Source: Gemmatimonadota bacterium
Lineage (GTDB): Bacteria > Gemmatimonadota > Gemmatimonadetes > Longimicrobiales > Gaopeijiaceae
Reading direction: 5' to 3'
Assembly: GCA_007121555.1 (NCBI GenBank)
Contig: SKKH01000092.1
Location: forward strand, 1 to 64,000
DNA length: 64,000 nt
The notes under the pieces are model-generated. The model made no database searches, was not told where the DNA came from, and worked only from the letters and a program-made list of their open reading frames with translations. Positions 37,312 through 46,724 of this stretch are shown one piece after another; position 1 is the first letter of the stretch, and each line of letters starts with the position of its first letter. A program made the translations under genes and the position numbers.

Positions 37312-39153
37312 ATGGACCTCCGTAATATCGCCATCATCGCCCACGTGGACCACGGCAAGACCACCCTGGTGGACAAGATGCTCCGTCAGGCCGGTGTCTT
37401 CCGGGACAATCAGGAGATTCAGGAGCGGGTCATGGACTCGAACCCTCTTGAACGGGAGCGTGGGATCACCATCCTCTCCAAGAACACCGCCGTGAAATGG
37501 GGCGACGTCAAGATCAACATCGTCGATACCCCCGGCCACGCCGACTTCGGGGGTGAGGTGGAGCGTATCCTCAGAATGGTGGACGGGGTGCTTCTCCTGG
37601 TCGACGCTGTGGAGGGCCCCATGCCCCAGACTCGCTTCGTCACCCGCAAGGCCCTGGAGCTGGGTCATATGCCGGTGGTGGTCGTGAACAAGGTGGACCG
37701 CGACGCCAGCCGCCCCGAAGAGGTTCATGAAGAGGTCCTGGAGCTCTTCATGGAGCTGGAAGCCTCCGACCGACAGTTGGATGCTCCGTTCCTCTACGCC
37801 TCCGGGCTCGACGGTTGGGCCTCCAACGATCCCTACGAACGAACGGACTCCCTGGCCCCTCTCTTCGAAGCCATCCTGGCGCATGTCCCGGCCCCCAGCG
37901 CCGAGGTGGACCGACCCTTCCAGATGCTGGTGTCGACGCTGGACCATTCTTCCTACGTGGGTCGAATCGCCATCGGCCGTATCGAGCAGGGGCAGGTCCG
38001 CGTCGGGCAGACCGTGGCGGTTCTCCCCTTCGGCGAGCCTGGCCCGGTGCCCGAGGATGGGGCGAAGCGAGGGAGGGTCACCAAGCTGTTCTCCTTCCAG
38101 GGACTGGACCGGGTGGAAGTCGAAGAGGCCATGGCAGGCGACATCGTGGCGATGGCCGGAGTCGACGGGGTGGAGATCGGCCAGACATTGACCGACCCGC
38201 AGCACCGGGAGCGGATGCGGGGCATCAAGGTGGAGGAGCCCACCCTCTCGGTGGACTTCACCGTGAACAACTCGCCCTTCGCGGGACTCGTGGGGAAGTT
38301 CGTCACCACGAGGCAGCTCCGGGACCGTCTCTTCAAGGAACTCGAGCGGAACGTGGCCCTCCAGGTGGAGGAGACGGAGCAGCCCGATACCTTCAGTGTG
38401 TCGGGACGGGGCGAGCTTCACCTCTCCATCCTCATGGAAACCATGCGGCGCGAGGGATACGAGTTCCAGGTGTCTCGTCCCCGTGTGATCGAGAAGAGGG
38501 CCGAGGACGGAACGAGGCTCGAGCCCTTCGAGGAAGTCCTGATCGACGTCCCCGAGGAGATGGTGGGCACCGTCATGGAGCGGCTCGGACCCCGCCGGGG
38601 TGAGATGACCGACATGAAGCCCTCGGGAAGCGGGATGACGCGTCTCACCTTCAGGATTCCAGCCCGGGGACTCTTCGGGTACCGTTCCGAGTTCATGACC
38701 GACACCCGGGGAGAGGGCCTCCTCAACCACCACTTCCTGGAATACGCGCCCTACGCCGGTCCCATCCAGGGGCGGAAGCGAGGCGTTCTGGTGGCCGACC
38801 GCGAGGGCGACGCTCTGGCCTACGCCCTCTTCAACCTCCAGGAGCGGGCCAACCTCTTCATCGGCCCCGGTGCCCGGGTCTACAAGGGCATGATCGTAGG
38901 GGAGCACGTTCGTCCCGGTGATCTCGACGTGAACGTGGCGAAGGGAAAGAAGCTCACGAACATGCGGGCCGCCGGATCCGACGAGAACATCAAGTTGGAG
39001 CCGCCTCGGGCACTGACGCTGGAGCTGGCCCTGGAGTTCATCGACGACGACGAGCTCATCGAGGTCACGCCCGACGCCATCCGCCTTCGGAAGAAGGAGC
39101 TGGATGCGAACCGCCGGAAGAAGGCCCAGAAGGCCATGGCCGCCAGGGAGTGA
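37312..39153 (+). CDS. typA: TypA/BipA ribosome-associated GTPase
   Basis: [63 protein letters not shown]; BipA-specific C-terminus. Confidence 0.96.
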   Translation: MDLRNIAIIAHVDHGKTTLVDKMLRQAGVFRDNQEIQERVMDSNPLERERGITILSKNTAVKWGDVKINIVDTPGHADFGGEVERILRMVDGVLLLVDAVEGPMPQTRFVTRKALELGHMPVVVVNKVDRDASRPEEVHEEVLELFMELEASDRQLDAPFLYASGLDGWASNDPYERTDSLAPLFEAILAHVPAPSAEVDRPFQMLVSTLDHSSYVGRIAIGRIEQGQVRVGQTVAVLPFGEPGPVPEDGAKRGRVTKLFSFQGLDRVEVEEAMAGDIVAMAGVDGVEIGQTLTDPQHRERMRGIKVEEPTLSVDFTVNNSPFAGLVGKFVTTRQLRDRLFKELERNVALQVEETEQPDTFSVSGRGELHLSILMETMRREGYEFQVSRPRVIEKRAEDGTRLEPFEEVLIDVPEEMVGTVMERLGPRRGEMTDMKPSGSGMTRLTFRIPARGLFGYRSEFMTDTRGEGLLNHHFLEYAPYAGPIQGRKRGVLVADREGDALAYALFNLQERANLFIGPGARVYKGMIVGEHVRPGDLDVNVAKGKKLTNMRAAGSDENIKLEPPRALTLELALEFIDDDELIEVTPDAIRLRKKELDANRRKKAQKAMAARE

Positions 39154-39296
39154 GCAGAGCAGGGAACGGCGGGGTGAGGAACTTCTCGCCCGTGGGTCGT
39201 ATTCTCCCACTGAACCAGAACAGGGTCGGGCGCGGAGTCACCGGGGATGCCCGGGATTTTGTCCCGACCCTTTCCTCTCCCCCTGGAGAACCATAG

Positions 39297-39857
39297 ATGA
39301 TGGACACTGATCGCTACTTCGCCGCTCCCACCTTTTCCGAATACCTGACCGCGGTCGAGAAGAATCGCGACCTCTGGCACGGCCTCTGGAACCGGGCCTC
39401 CCTTCCCCCGGACCTGGCCTCCCGGGCTGAGAAGCTGGAGGGTCGGTGGCACCTCCTGGCCCTCTCCGAGGACTGGTGCGGGGATGCCGTGAACGTCCTG
39501 CCATGGGTGGACCGCATGGCGGTGGCGGTGCCCTCGGCCCAACTTCGGGTTCTGGGGCGTGACGCCAACCCGGACCTCATGGACGCCCACCTCACCGATG
39601 GTCGCAGCCGATCCATCCCCGTCGTCATCATCTACGACGAGGACTTTGAGGAGGTGGGCTGGTGGGGCCCCCGGCCCTCCGAGCTCCAGCAGTGGGTGAA
39701 GCAGGAGGGGTTGAAACTTCCCACAGAGGAGCGATACGCGGAGGTTCGGCGCCGGTACGCCCGCGATCGGGGACGCAGCATCGTCGAGGAGCTCCTGGCG
39801 CTCCTGGAGGCCGGGATCCCAGCGCATGCGGGCCCCGACTCCCCACCCACCCTCTGA
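39297..39857 (+). CDS. Thioredoxin-family protein
   Basis: HLLALSEDWCGDAVNVLPWVDRM; SIPVVIIYDEDFEEVGWWGPRP. Confidence 0.75.
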   Translation: MMDTDRYFAAPTFSEYLTAVEKNRDLWHGLWNRASLPPDLASRAEKLEGRWHLLALSEDWCGDAVNVLPWVDRMAVAVPSAQLRVLGRDANPDLMDAHLTDGRSRSIPVVIIYDEDFEEVGWWGPRPSELQQWVKQEGLKLPTEERYAEVRRRYARDRGRSIVEELLALLEAGIPAHAGPDSPPTL

Positions 39858-39882
39858 CTGGGACGAGCGTTCCGTTCCCCCG

Positions 39883-40401
39883 ATGCCGACCCTCTTCAAG
39901 GATCAGGTTCCAGGGAATACGCATCCTCTGAACACAGTGGAGGGGGCTTCGGAGGAGGAGGTCTCGCGCCACCAGGTCGACCGCCCGCCCCTCTTCGAGG
40001 TGTACATGCGGATGGCCGAGGACCTGGCGAGGCGGAGCACCTGTCGGCGGCTCTCGGTGGGCACGGTCATCACTGACGCCCTGCTCGAGAACGTGGTGGG
40101 GATCGGCTACAACGGGAACGTGAAAGGGTTTCCCAACGACTGTGACAGTCCGACTCCGGGGGCCTGCGGGTGCATCCACTCGGAGATGAATGCCCTGGTG
40201 AAGGCGCCCGGCCATCTCCCCGGGAAGGTCATGTTCGTGACCGCCTCCCCGTGTCCCATGTGTGCCAAGCTGGTGGTGCAGGCGAAGGTGTCACACCTCT
40301 ACTACCGGACCCCCTACCGGCGGGCGGAGGGCCTCGAGATCCTGGTAAAGGCCGGCCTCACCGTGGTCCACTACCACCGTTGGAAGGACGCCTTCCGTTG
40401 A
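39883..40401 (+). CDS. dCMP deaminase / cytidine-deoxycytidylate deaminase family
   Basis: CGCIHSEMNALVKAPGHLPGKVMFVTASPCPMCAKLVVQ zinc motifs; start ATG 39883. Confidence 0.9.
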   Translation: MPTLFKDQVPGNTHPLNTVEGASEEEVSRHQVDRPPLFEVYMRMAEDLARRSTCRRLSVGTVITDALLENVVGIGYNGNVKGFPNDCDSPTPGACGCIHSEMNALVKAPGHLPGKVMFVTASPCPMCAKLVVQAKVSHLYYRTPYRRAEGLEILVKAGLTVVHYHRWKDAFR

Positions 40402-40408
40402 AGAAATG

Positions 40409-40456
40409 GAAGGCTGCTGAGGACCTGGACTGACCACCGTTGGGAGCGCCAGGCCG
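40409..40456. repeat. Dispersed 48-bp repeat, copy 2 (partner at 17730-17777)
   Basis: gaaggctgctgaggacctggactgaccaccgttgggagcgccaggccg, just after the dCMP deaminase stop. Confidence 0.75.
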
Positions 40457-40470
40457 GCAGACGAACCGTC

Positions 40471-41634
40471 TCAGGGAATTCGTCCCGCCTCCCGCAACAG
40501 CTCCCGCAGCTCGTCCAGAGGGAGGGCCTCTGAAGTCGTGCCCCCGACTCCGGTGACCGTCGTGGCCCGGAGGACCGAATTGATCACGGCCTCCTCCGTG
40601 GCTTCCACCACGCCCTGGAAGAGAGCGGAGGTGGCGGCATTGGGAAGATCCTCCACCGTGGGGACGCCTTCCCCTGAGCTGCGTCGGACTCCTTCCGCGG
40701 TGGAGAAGGCGATCACGTAGTCTCCCGAGCCGTTTCCGGCGAAGGACCCGGTCCGGGCCAGCCCCATCATGGCTCGGGCGGCCAGCCGCTCCAGGTTTCG
40801 GTCGGACAGAGGGGCGTCGGTGGCGATCACGATCATGATCGAACCATCGCCCTCGTCAGCCTCCACGACTCCCCTGAAGGAATACTGCCCCAGGGCCTCG
40901 CCGACCCGGACCCCGTCGACCGTGAGGAGCCCACCGAAGTTGGACTGGACGAGGATCCCCACCCGGTAGCCGCCGAGTGAACCGGGAAGCACCCGCGAAG
41001 AGGTCCCGATTCCCCCCTTCCATCCGAAGGCGCGCGTGCCGGTTCCAGCCCCCACGGAGCCCTGTTCCACAGCTCCTCCGGAGGCCTCCTCGAGGGCCGT
41101 GACCACGTGTTCCGGCCGAAGGGGACGGGAGCGGATGTCGTTCAACCCCCCGTCGTTGGTCTCGCCCACGACGGGATTGATGGACCGGACCTCCTCCATG
41201 CCGGGACGGGCCAGCATCCAGTCCACCATGGCATCGGCGGCCTGCCACACGCAGAGGGTGCAGGTGAGCAGAATCGGGGTCTCCAACTCTCCCAGCTCCC
41301 GCACCTGGGTGATCCCTACCAGCTTGCCGAATCCGTTGCCCACGTGGATCGCTGCGGGGACCCGGTCCCTGAAGAGATCCCCCCCATGGGGGAGGATCGC
41401 GGTCACCCCGGTCCGGACCCCATCCCCCTCGACGAGCGTGGTCTGACCTACCCGTACCCCGCCCACATCGGTGATGGCGTTGTGCTCCCCGGTCTCGAAG
41501 ATTCCGATTCGCAGACCCAGCTCCCGGGCATCGGTACGTGGATCGTCAGCCATGTCCGGCGCGCTGCTCTGGCCGAGCGCCAGGGCGGGGGTGAAGACGA
41601 GAAGGGCGAGGCCGAGGGCGAAGGTGGATCGCAT
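40471..41634 (-). CDS. P1 family peptidase (DmpA-like), exported
   Basis: GVRVGQTTLVEGDGVRTGVTAILPHGG, INPVVGETNDGGLNDI, GSVGAGTGTRAFGWKGGIGTSSRVL. Confidence 0.88.
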   Translation of the reverse strand: MRSTFALGLALLVFTPALALGQSSAPDMADDPRTDARELGLRIGIFETGEHNAITDVGGVRVGQTTLVEGDGVRTGVTAILPHGGDLFRDRVPAAIHVGNGFGKLVGITQVRELGELETPILLTCTLCVWQAADAMVDWMLARPGMEEVRSINPVVGETNDGGLNDIRSRPLRPEHVVTALEEASGGAVEQGSVGAGTGTRAFGWKGGIGTSSRVLPGSLGGYRVGILVQSNFGGLLTVDGVRVGEALGQYSFRGVVEADEGDGSIMIVIATDAPLSDRNLERLAARAMMGLARTGSFAGNGSGDYVIAFSTAEGVRRSSGEGVPTVEDLPNAATSALFQGVVEATEEAVINSVLRATTVTGVGGTTSEALPLDELRELLREAGRIP

Positions 41635-41700
41635 GGGAGCGCTCCGGAGTGAAGATGAAGGTCACAGCGGTTCCCTCGGCGGCGCGGTGGACGAGGTCGG

Positions 41701-42651
41701 TCACGCCCCGGGGACGGTGTCGACGAGCATGAGCCCCAGGAGGAGGGGCTGATAGGCAAGGGAGGCCAGGAAGACCTTCCGGATCGGGGCTCGTTCCATG
41801 GTCAGGCTGGCCTGGAAGGTCCACGAGAGCAGGGTGAGTCCGAGGACCAGGGCTCCGATCAGGTAGATCCAACCCGTGAGGTTGATCACGGTGGGCAGAA
41901 GACTCACCGGAATCAGGAGCGCCGTGTTCAGGTTCATGTGCCGGGCGATGACCCGGCCTTCGGGATCCGCGGGAGGTGTGAGCAGGAACCCCGCCCGGGC
42001 ATAGTCCTCCCTGAGAAGCCACGCCAGTGCCAGGACATGGGGGAGCTGCCAGAGGAAGGCGATGGCGAAGAGAACGAGCCCACCCAGCGTCACCGTTCCG
42101 GTGGCTGCGCTCCAACCGATGAGGGCGGGCATGGCCCCGGGAATCGCTCCGGCCAGGGTGGCGGCGTAGGAGCGGGACTTGAGGGGCGTGTAGATGAAGT
42201 TATAGGCCAGCGCCGAGAAGAGGGTGAGAGCCGCAGGAAGCCACCCTACCGTGGCCAGGAGGTAGGCGCAACCCAGGATCACAAGCCCGGCCCCGAACCC
42301 CAGCGCCTCGCCCGGGCGCAGGCGTCCGGAGGGGACCGGTCGCCTCCGGGTGCGAAGCATTCGAGCGTCCACCGCTCGCTCCAGGTACTGGTTCAAAGCC
42401 AGGGCCCCGGCCGTGGCCAACACGGTTCCCAGGAGGGTGTGGATGACGGGAACGAGTTCGGCCGCTCCCCCCGAGGCCACGAAATAGGAGACCCCCGCCG
42501 TGATCATGACGAAGCCGGCGATTCCCGGCTTCGTCAGCTCGTAGTACGCTCTGGCCCGGCTTCCAGAGTCGCTGGAGCTGCGCAGCTCCCCCGAGCTCCG
42601 GTCGGTCACCGGAGTCGGGGCCTTCTCGCTGGACGCGTCGGCCGGAGGCAT
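41701..42651 (-). CDS. ctaB: Protoheme IX farnesyltransferase
   Basis: YYELTKPGIAGFVMITA, LNQYLERAVDARMLRTRRRPVPSGRL, YTPLKSRSYAATLAGAIPGAMPALIGW. Confidence 0.94.
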   Translation of the reverse strand: MPPADASSEKAPTPVTDRSSGELRSSSDSGSRARAYYELTKPGIAGFVMITAGVSYFVASGGAAELVPVIHTLLGTVLATAGALALNQYLERAVDARMLRTRRRPVPSGRLRPGEALGFGAGLVILGCAYLLATVGWLPAALTLFSALAYNFIYTPLKSRSYAATLAGAIPGAMPALIGWSAATGTVTLGGLVLFAIAFLWQLPHVLALAWLLREDYARAGFLLTPPADPEGRVIARHMNLNTALLIPVSLLPTVINLTGWIYLIGALVLGLTLLSWTFQASLTMERAPIRKVFLASLAYQPLLLGLMLVDTVPGA

Positions 42652-43060
42652 GGGCGGATGGATCGGGGCGATGGGAGGGAGTGAAGGTCGATCCTTGACG
42701 TCGGTCGGATCATCAGCGGTGGCGATGGACCCACGAGTTCGGCGACAGGCAGATGGAAGTTGTCCGGAAGGGGAGGGGGGCGCAAGCGGTTGAGTCCTGG
42801 AGGACGATGATCAGGTTTTTCGGGACGAACGAGGCCTTTCGTCTCCTGCCGCGGGACCCCATGTGCCATTCCGTCTCATTCAGCCGGGGAGGGCACGGGG
42901 GGGACCGGGCCCCCTGCTGCCGAATCGCGACGGGAGCCGCTGGGCACACCCCTTGCGGACAGGGCGACTCTGGAGAAAGACTCGTGTCGAGTCGAAACTG
43001 GACCCGAGGCCTGCAAGGCGGGTCCGATCCGTTCCGCCGCGCTACAGGAGAAGCACATTC

Positions 43061-43309
43061 ATGTCCGATCATGAGGATCGCCCGGGGCGTACGGCGTCCG
43101 TGGGGGGGCTCGCTGCGGTACTGGCAGTCTTCTTCGTCGTGGGGTCGGTCATGACGCTCTTCATCTGGGAAACCCTGAGTGACTTCCTGGCCGGCCGGCC
43201 CGTCGACGGAGGGACCTATCTCCTGGCTCTGGCAGCCACCGGCGTCTTCGCCGGCTTCGCGTGGCTTCTCGCCCGGTATCTGGAGATCACGATTCCCTGG
43301 GAGACGTGA
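43061..43309 (+). CDS. Small two-TM membrane protein, first gene of the ba3 oxidase cluster
   Basis: MSDHEDRPGRTASVGGLAAVLAVFFVVGSVMTLFIW...; within ORF 42863..43309. Confidence 0.65.
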   Translation: MSDHEDRPGRTASVGGLAAVLAVFFVVGSVMTLFIWETLSDFLAGRPVDGGTYLLALAATGVFAGFAWLLARYLEITIPWET

Positions 43310-43398
43310 TCCGTTGCGGCCAGCGCCGTGCGATCCCCGCTCGGGTCCCACCGGTCGATCCGGACCCGCCCTTTCACCTGCCGCCCAAGGTTCGCTCC

Positions 43399-43545
43399 AT
43401 GAGCTCTGAACAGCCTTCCGCTCCGAAGATCGGTGAGGAGGACGAGCTTCCTCCGCCGGTGGGGACGCTCTTCTTCACCATGATCTACATCGTCGTGCTG
43501 GCCGGGATGTGGCTCTCCATCTATTTCGAATTCATCGGGAGGTAG
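43399..43545 (+). CDS. Cytochrome c oxidase subunit IIa-like single-TM protein
   Basis: MSSEQPSAPKIGEEDELPPPVGTLFFTMIYIVVLAGMWLSIYFEFIGR; position between small TM protein and subunit II. Confidence 0.65.
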   Translation: MSSEQPSAPKIGEEDELPPPVGTLFFTMIYIVVLAGMWLSIYFEFIGR

Positions 43546-43548
43546 GTC

Positions 43549-44016
43549 ATGTCACCGAAGAAGATCGAGATGGTCTTCCTTTCCCTCTCGGCCGCCATGC
43601 TCCTGGTCTTCCTCATGGCCCTCTTCTATTCGGCCTACGGGATGGGAATGCACCTGCCCGGTCGGGAGGACGACGTGGTGCCCGGAGAGGTAAGGGCCAC
43701 CCCCCCCTTCGACGATCCTGGACTCCACGAGGTGGGCCCCAATCAGTACGAGGCCGTCTTCCTGGGCATGGCGTGGGCCTTCCAACCCAGGGAGATCACC
43801 GTTCCCGCAGGCGCGGAAGTCACCTTCATCGCCACCGCCACCGATGTGATCCATGGATTTCACGTCGAGGGGACGCGGGTGAACTTCATGCTCATCCCCG
43901 GACAGGTGGGGCGACAGACGTACACCTTCAACGAACCCGGCGAACACCTCATCATCTGCCATGAATATTGCGGCGCCGGCCACCATCTCATGTACGCCAG
44001 GGTGATCGTGGAATGA
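43549..44016 (+). CDS. ba3-type cytochrome c oxidase subunit II (CuA)
   Basis: VIHGFHVEGTRVNFMLIPGQVGRQTYTFNEPGEHLIICHEYCGAGHHLMYARVIVE CuA motif. Confidence 0.92.
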   Translation: MSPKKIEMVFLSLSAAMLLVFLMALFYSAYGMGMHLPGREDDVVPGEVRATPPFDDPGLHEVGPNQYEAVFLGMAWAFQPREITVPAGAEVTFIATATDVIHGFHVEGTRVNFMLIPGQVGRQTYTFNEPGEHLIICHEYCGAGHHLMYARVIVE

Positions 44017-45680
44017 ATACTCCCGTCGTAGCGAGCCCCGAGGGCTTCGATCTCTCCGATGGGCACCGAAGGGTCATCCGGTGGATGATCTACCTCGGTT
44101 TCGGCGCCTTGGCCATCGGAATTCTGAACGGGCTGGGACAGGCCCTGAACTACGCCGATGTGGACATCCTGCAGTACTTCCCCGGGATGCGGGACTACTA
44201 CCAGGGACTCACGGTCCACGGGGTCGTCAACGCCATCGTCTTCACCTTCGCCTTCACCAACGGCTTTCTGGCCCTTTGTACCTCCCGGGCCCTGGCCCGG
44301 CCGCTGAACCTCCCGGCGCTATGGGTGGTGTTCGGGCTCATGGTCTCAGGGTTTCTGCTGGCCGCATACGCCATCGGGACGGGTCAGGCCACTGTTCTCT
44401 ACACCTTCTACGCTCCACTGCAGGCCCACTGGGCCTACTACCTGGGGTTGGCCCTCCTGGTGGTGAGCACCTGGGTGACCGGGGGCGTCCTGTTCGCGGC
44501 GCTCCGGGGATGGAGGAAGGAGAACCCGGGGAAGCGGATCCCGCTCATGGCCTACATTTCGGTGGCCACCTACGCCATGTGGATCCTGGCGTCACTGGGG
44601 ATCGCCATCTCCGTGGTGGGCATCCTTCTCCCCTGGTCGCTGGGGATGACGGAGCAGACCGATCCCCTTCTGACCCGGACGCTCTTCTGGTTTTCCGGGC
44701 ACCCCATCGTCTACTTCTGGCTCCTCCCCGCGTACGTCTCGTGGTATGTGATGGTGCCGAAGCACGCCGGAGGGAAGCTCTTCAGCGATCCCCTGACCCG
44801 CGCGGTCTTCATCCTCTTTCTTCTTCTCTCGATCCCCACCGGGTTCCATCACCAGTACACTGACCCTGGGATCAGCGGTGGGATGAAGGCGCTTCACGCG
44901 ACCCTCACTTTCGGGGTCTTCTTCCCCTCGCTCATCACCGCATTCTCGGTGATGTACGCTCTGGAGATCGGGGGAAGGAGGCGAGGCGGAACCGGGTTGA
45001 TCGGCTGGTTCGCCAAGCTCGACTGGAAGAATCCGGCCCTGGTGGCCCAGCTTCTGGCCATGCTGAGCTTCACCCTTGGCGGGGCCACCGGACTCATCAA
45101 CGCCTCGTACAACCTGAACCAGGCCATTCACAATACGGCCTGGGTACCCGGCCACTTCCACATGACGGTGGGATCCGCGGTCACCATGTCGTTCATGGGA
45201 ATCGCCTACTGGCTCATTCCGTACCTGACCAAGCGGCAGCTGGTGGGTCGGGGGATGGCGGTGCTCCAGTCATGGATCTACTTCGTGGGGGTCCTGGTGA
45301 TGGCCCGGGGTCTCATCTCGGGGGGGCTGGACGGGATGCCCCGTCGCACGCTGATCATGGAAGCGCCGTACTCGAAGGACGGCTGGGAACTCGCCGGTCT
45401 CCTCACGGGGCTGGGCGGGACCCTGATGTTCATCGGGGGAGCGTTGTTCTTCGCAGTGCTGGTCGGGACCGTCCTCTTCGGGAAGAAGGTGGACCAGCCC
45501 GAGGACGTGCCCTTCACCGTGACCCACGAGCCGCCGGCCGAGAGCGGGTGGGAGTTGAGTCTGGACCGGTTCCGCTACTGGTTCATCGCGGCGGTGGTGC
45601 TCATTCTCATCGCCTACGGCCCGTTCATGGTGGAGTATCTTCCGGGAAGCTTCACCTCGCCGCCCTACCGGTTCTTCTGA
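44013..45680 (+). CDS. B-type (ba3) haem-copper oxidase subunit I
   Basis: ATGA overlap with subunit II; HGVVNAIVFTFAF, WFSGHPIVYFWLLPAYVSWYVMVPKHAGG, WVPGHFHMTVG. Confidence 0.95.
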   Translation: MNTPVVASPEGFDLSDGHRRVIRWMIYLGFGALAIGILNGLGQALNYADVDILQYFPGMRDYYQGLTVHGVVNAIVFTFAFTNGFLALCTSRALARPLNLPALWVVFGLMVSGFLLAAYAIGTGQATVLYTFYAPLQAHWAYYLGLALLVVSTWVTGGVLFAALRGWRKENPGKRIPLMAYISVATYAMWILASLGIAISVVGILLPWSLGMTEQTDPLLTRTLFWFSGHPIVYFWLLPAYVSWYVMVPKHAGGKLFSDPLTRAVFILFLLLSIPTGFHHQYTDPGISGGMKALHATLTFGVFFPSLITAFSVMYALEIGGRRRGGTGLIGWFAKLDWKNPALVAQLLAMLSFTLGGATGLINASYNLNQAIHNTAWVPGHFHMTVGSAVTMSFMGIAYWLIPYLTKRQLVGRGMAVLQSWIYFVGVLVMARGLISGGLDGMPRRTLIMEAPYSKDGWELAGLLTGLGGTLMFIGGALFFAVLVGTVLFGKKVDQPEDVPFTVTHEPPAESGWELSLDRFRYWFIAAVVLILIAYGPFMVEYLPGSFTSPPYRFF

Positions 45681-45712
45681 CCGAAGGCGCCGGCGATTCT
45701 GGCGGGGCATGC

Positions 45713-45743
45713 ATCCCCTCGGGCCCAGGTGGCCCGGGGGGAT
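45713..45743 (+). terminator. Strong hairpin terminator after oxidase operon
   Basis: ATCCCCTCGGGCC-caggt-GGCCCGGGGGGAT (13-bp stem, one U-G) then ttgcgttt. Confidence 0.8.
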
Positions 45744-45758
45744 TTGCGTTTCGGGACA

Positions 45759-45780
45759 TGACGGAGGAAACCTCCGGTCA
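45759..45780. promoter_or_regulatory. Second small hairpin TGAC-GGAGG-aaa-CCTCC-g-GTCA before TonB-like gene
   Basis: 9 paired positions with one bulge, 16 bp after the terminator hairpin. Confidence 0.35.
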
Positions 45781-45864
45781 GCTCCGCCCGTACTACTCAC
45801 CACGCGTGCCGTCGCAACGGCAGCACCCCGGAGTTCTTGAGCAGGCCTTCCATGGAGACGATGG

Positions 45865-46593
45865 ATGAATCCGCAGGAGACATCGACGGAGGAGGAGCCG
45901 AGAAACGGCTCGTCCATCCGGGAGCGGCGGGAGGACGAGGCCCGGGTCTGGAGATCCGCCTTCGTGATCTCCGTTGGCCTCCACCTTCTCCTCTTTCTCC
46001 TGTGGCCCACAGGGGGGGGACCCGACTCTCCCTTCTCCGCTCCCGGTCCCAGGGAGATGGATACCGAAGCGGCGGAAGGGGTCATGCGGGCGGTGTCCCT
46101 GAGCTCAGCTCCCGCCGACGCGCTCCAGCCGCCCCCGACGCCCACCGTGGATGTGGAACTCCCCGAACCCCCTGAAGTGGATCCCGAGGCCTCTCCCGAA
46201 GTGGAACTGGAGGAGCCGGATCTGCCGGAGCCGGGGGTGGGGAGCACGGTTGGCGATGACGAAGCCGACGCCCCCACCGGGTTGGCGGGCGCCAGCGGAT
46301 CCGGGGATGCCGGCACCGGCGAAGAGGGGCTCACCCGTCTGATCCCACCGACGCCCAGAGGAATGATCATTCCACCTACGAACCGGAGCCTCCGGGGGAC
46401 CGAGGTAGAGGTGTGGGTATTCGTGGACGAAGGGGGACGAGTCGTGCCGGACTCGACTCGCCTGGACCCGCCCACATCGGACCGGAGCTTCAACGATCAG
46501 CTCATGAGAGAGGCGGCCCAGTGGATCTTCCAGCCGGCCCGGAGGGGCGGTGATGCGGTCGCGGCCTGGTTTCCCTATACCATCTCCATGTAG
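45865..46593 (+). CDS. TonB-like energy transducer (acidic linker)
   Basis: Single N-terminal TM (AFVISVGLHLLLFLLW), Pro/Glu/Asp linker, C-terminal VEVWVFVDEGGRVVPDSTRLDPPTSDRSFNDQLMREAAQWIFQPARRGG. Confidence 0.8.
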   Translation: MNPQETSTEEEPRNGSSIRERREDEARVWRSAFVISVGLHLLLFLLWPTGGGPDSPFSAPGPREMDTEAAEGVMRAVSLSSAPADALQPPPTPTVDVELPEPPEVDPEASPEVELEEPDLPEPGVGSTVGDDEADAPTGLAGASGSGDAGTGEEGLTRLIPPTPRGMIIPPTNRSLRGTEVEVWVFVDEGGRVVPDSTRLDPPTSDRSFNDQLMREAAQWIFQPARRGGDAVAAWFPYTISM

Positions 46594-46724
46594 CCGGATT
46601 CTTTTCATCTGCCGGGCTTTGTGACAACTTTTTCATACCGGCCCTTTCCAGGAATGCGGTAGTCCGGCCCAAGCGTGAGGCCGGCATTGCCGCCCCGCCC
46701 CTATTCACTCCGCCCGCGGCACCC

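Noticed and set aside
37084-39210. 708-aa minus-strand ORF opposite typA
   Set aside because: Antisense shadow of a highly conserved GTPase gene; composition typical of spurious ORFs.
39297-39857. Thioredoxin-like protein with WCGDA instead of WCxxC considered as an unusual monothiol
   Set aside because: WCGDA-type motifs are, to my recollection, common in this thioredoxin subfamily, so not reported as novel.
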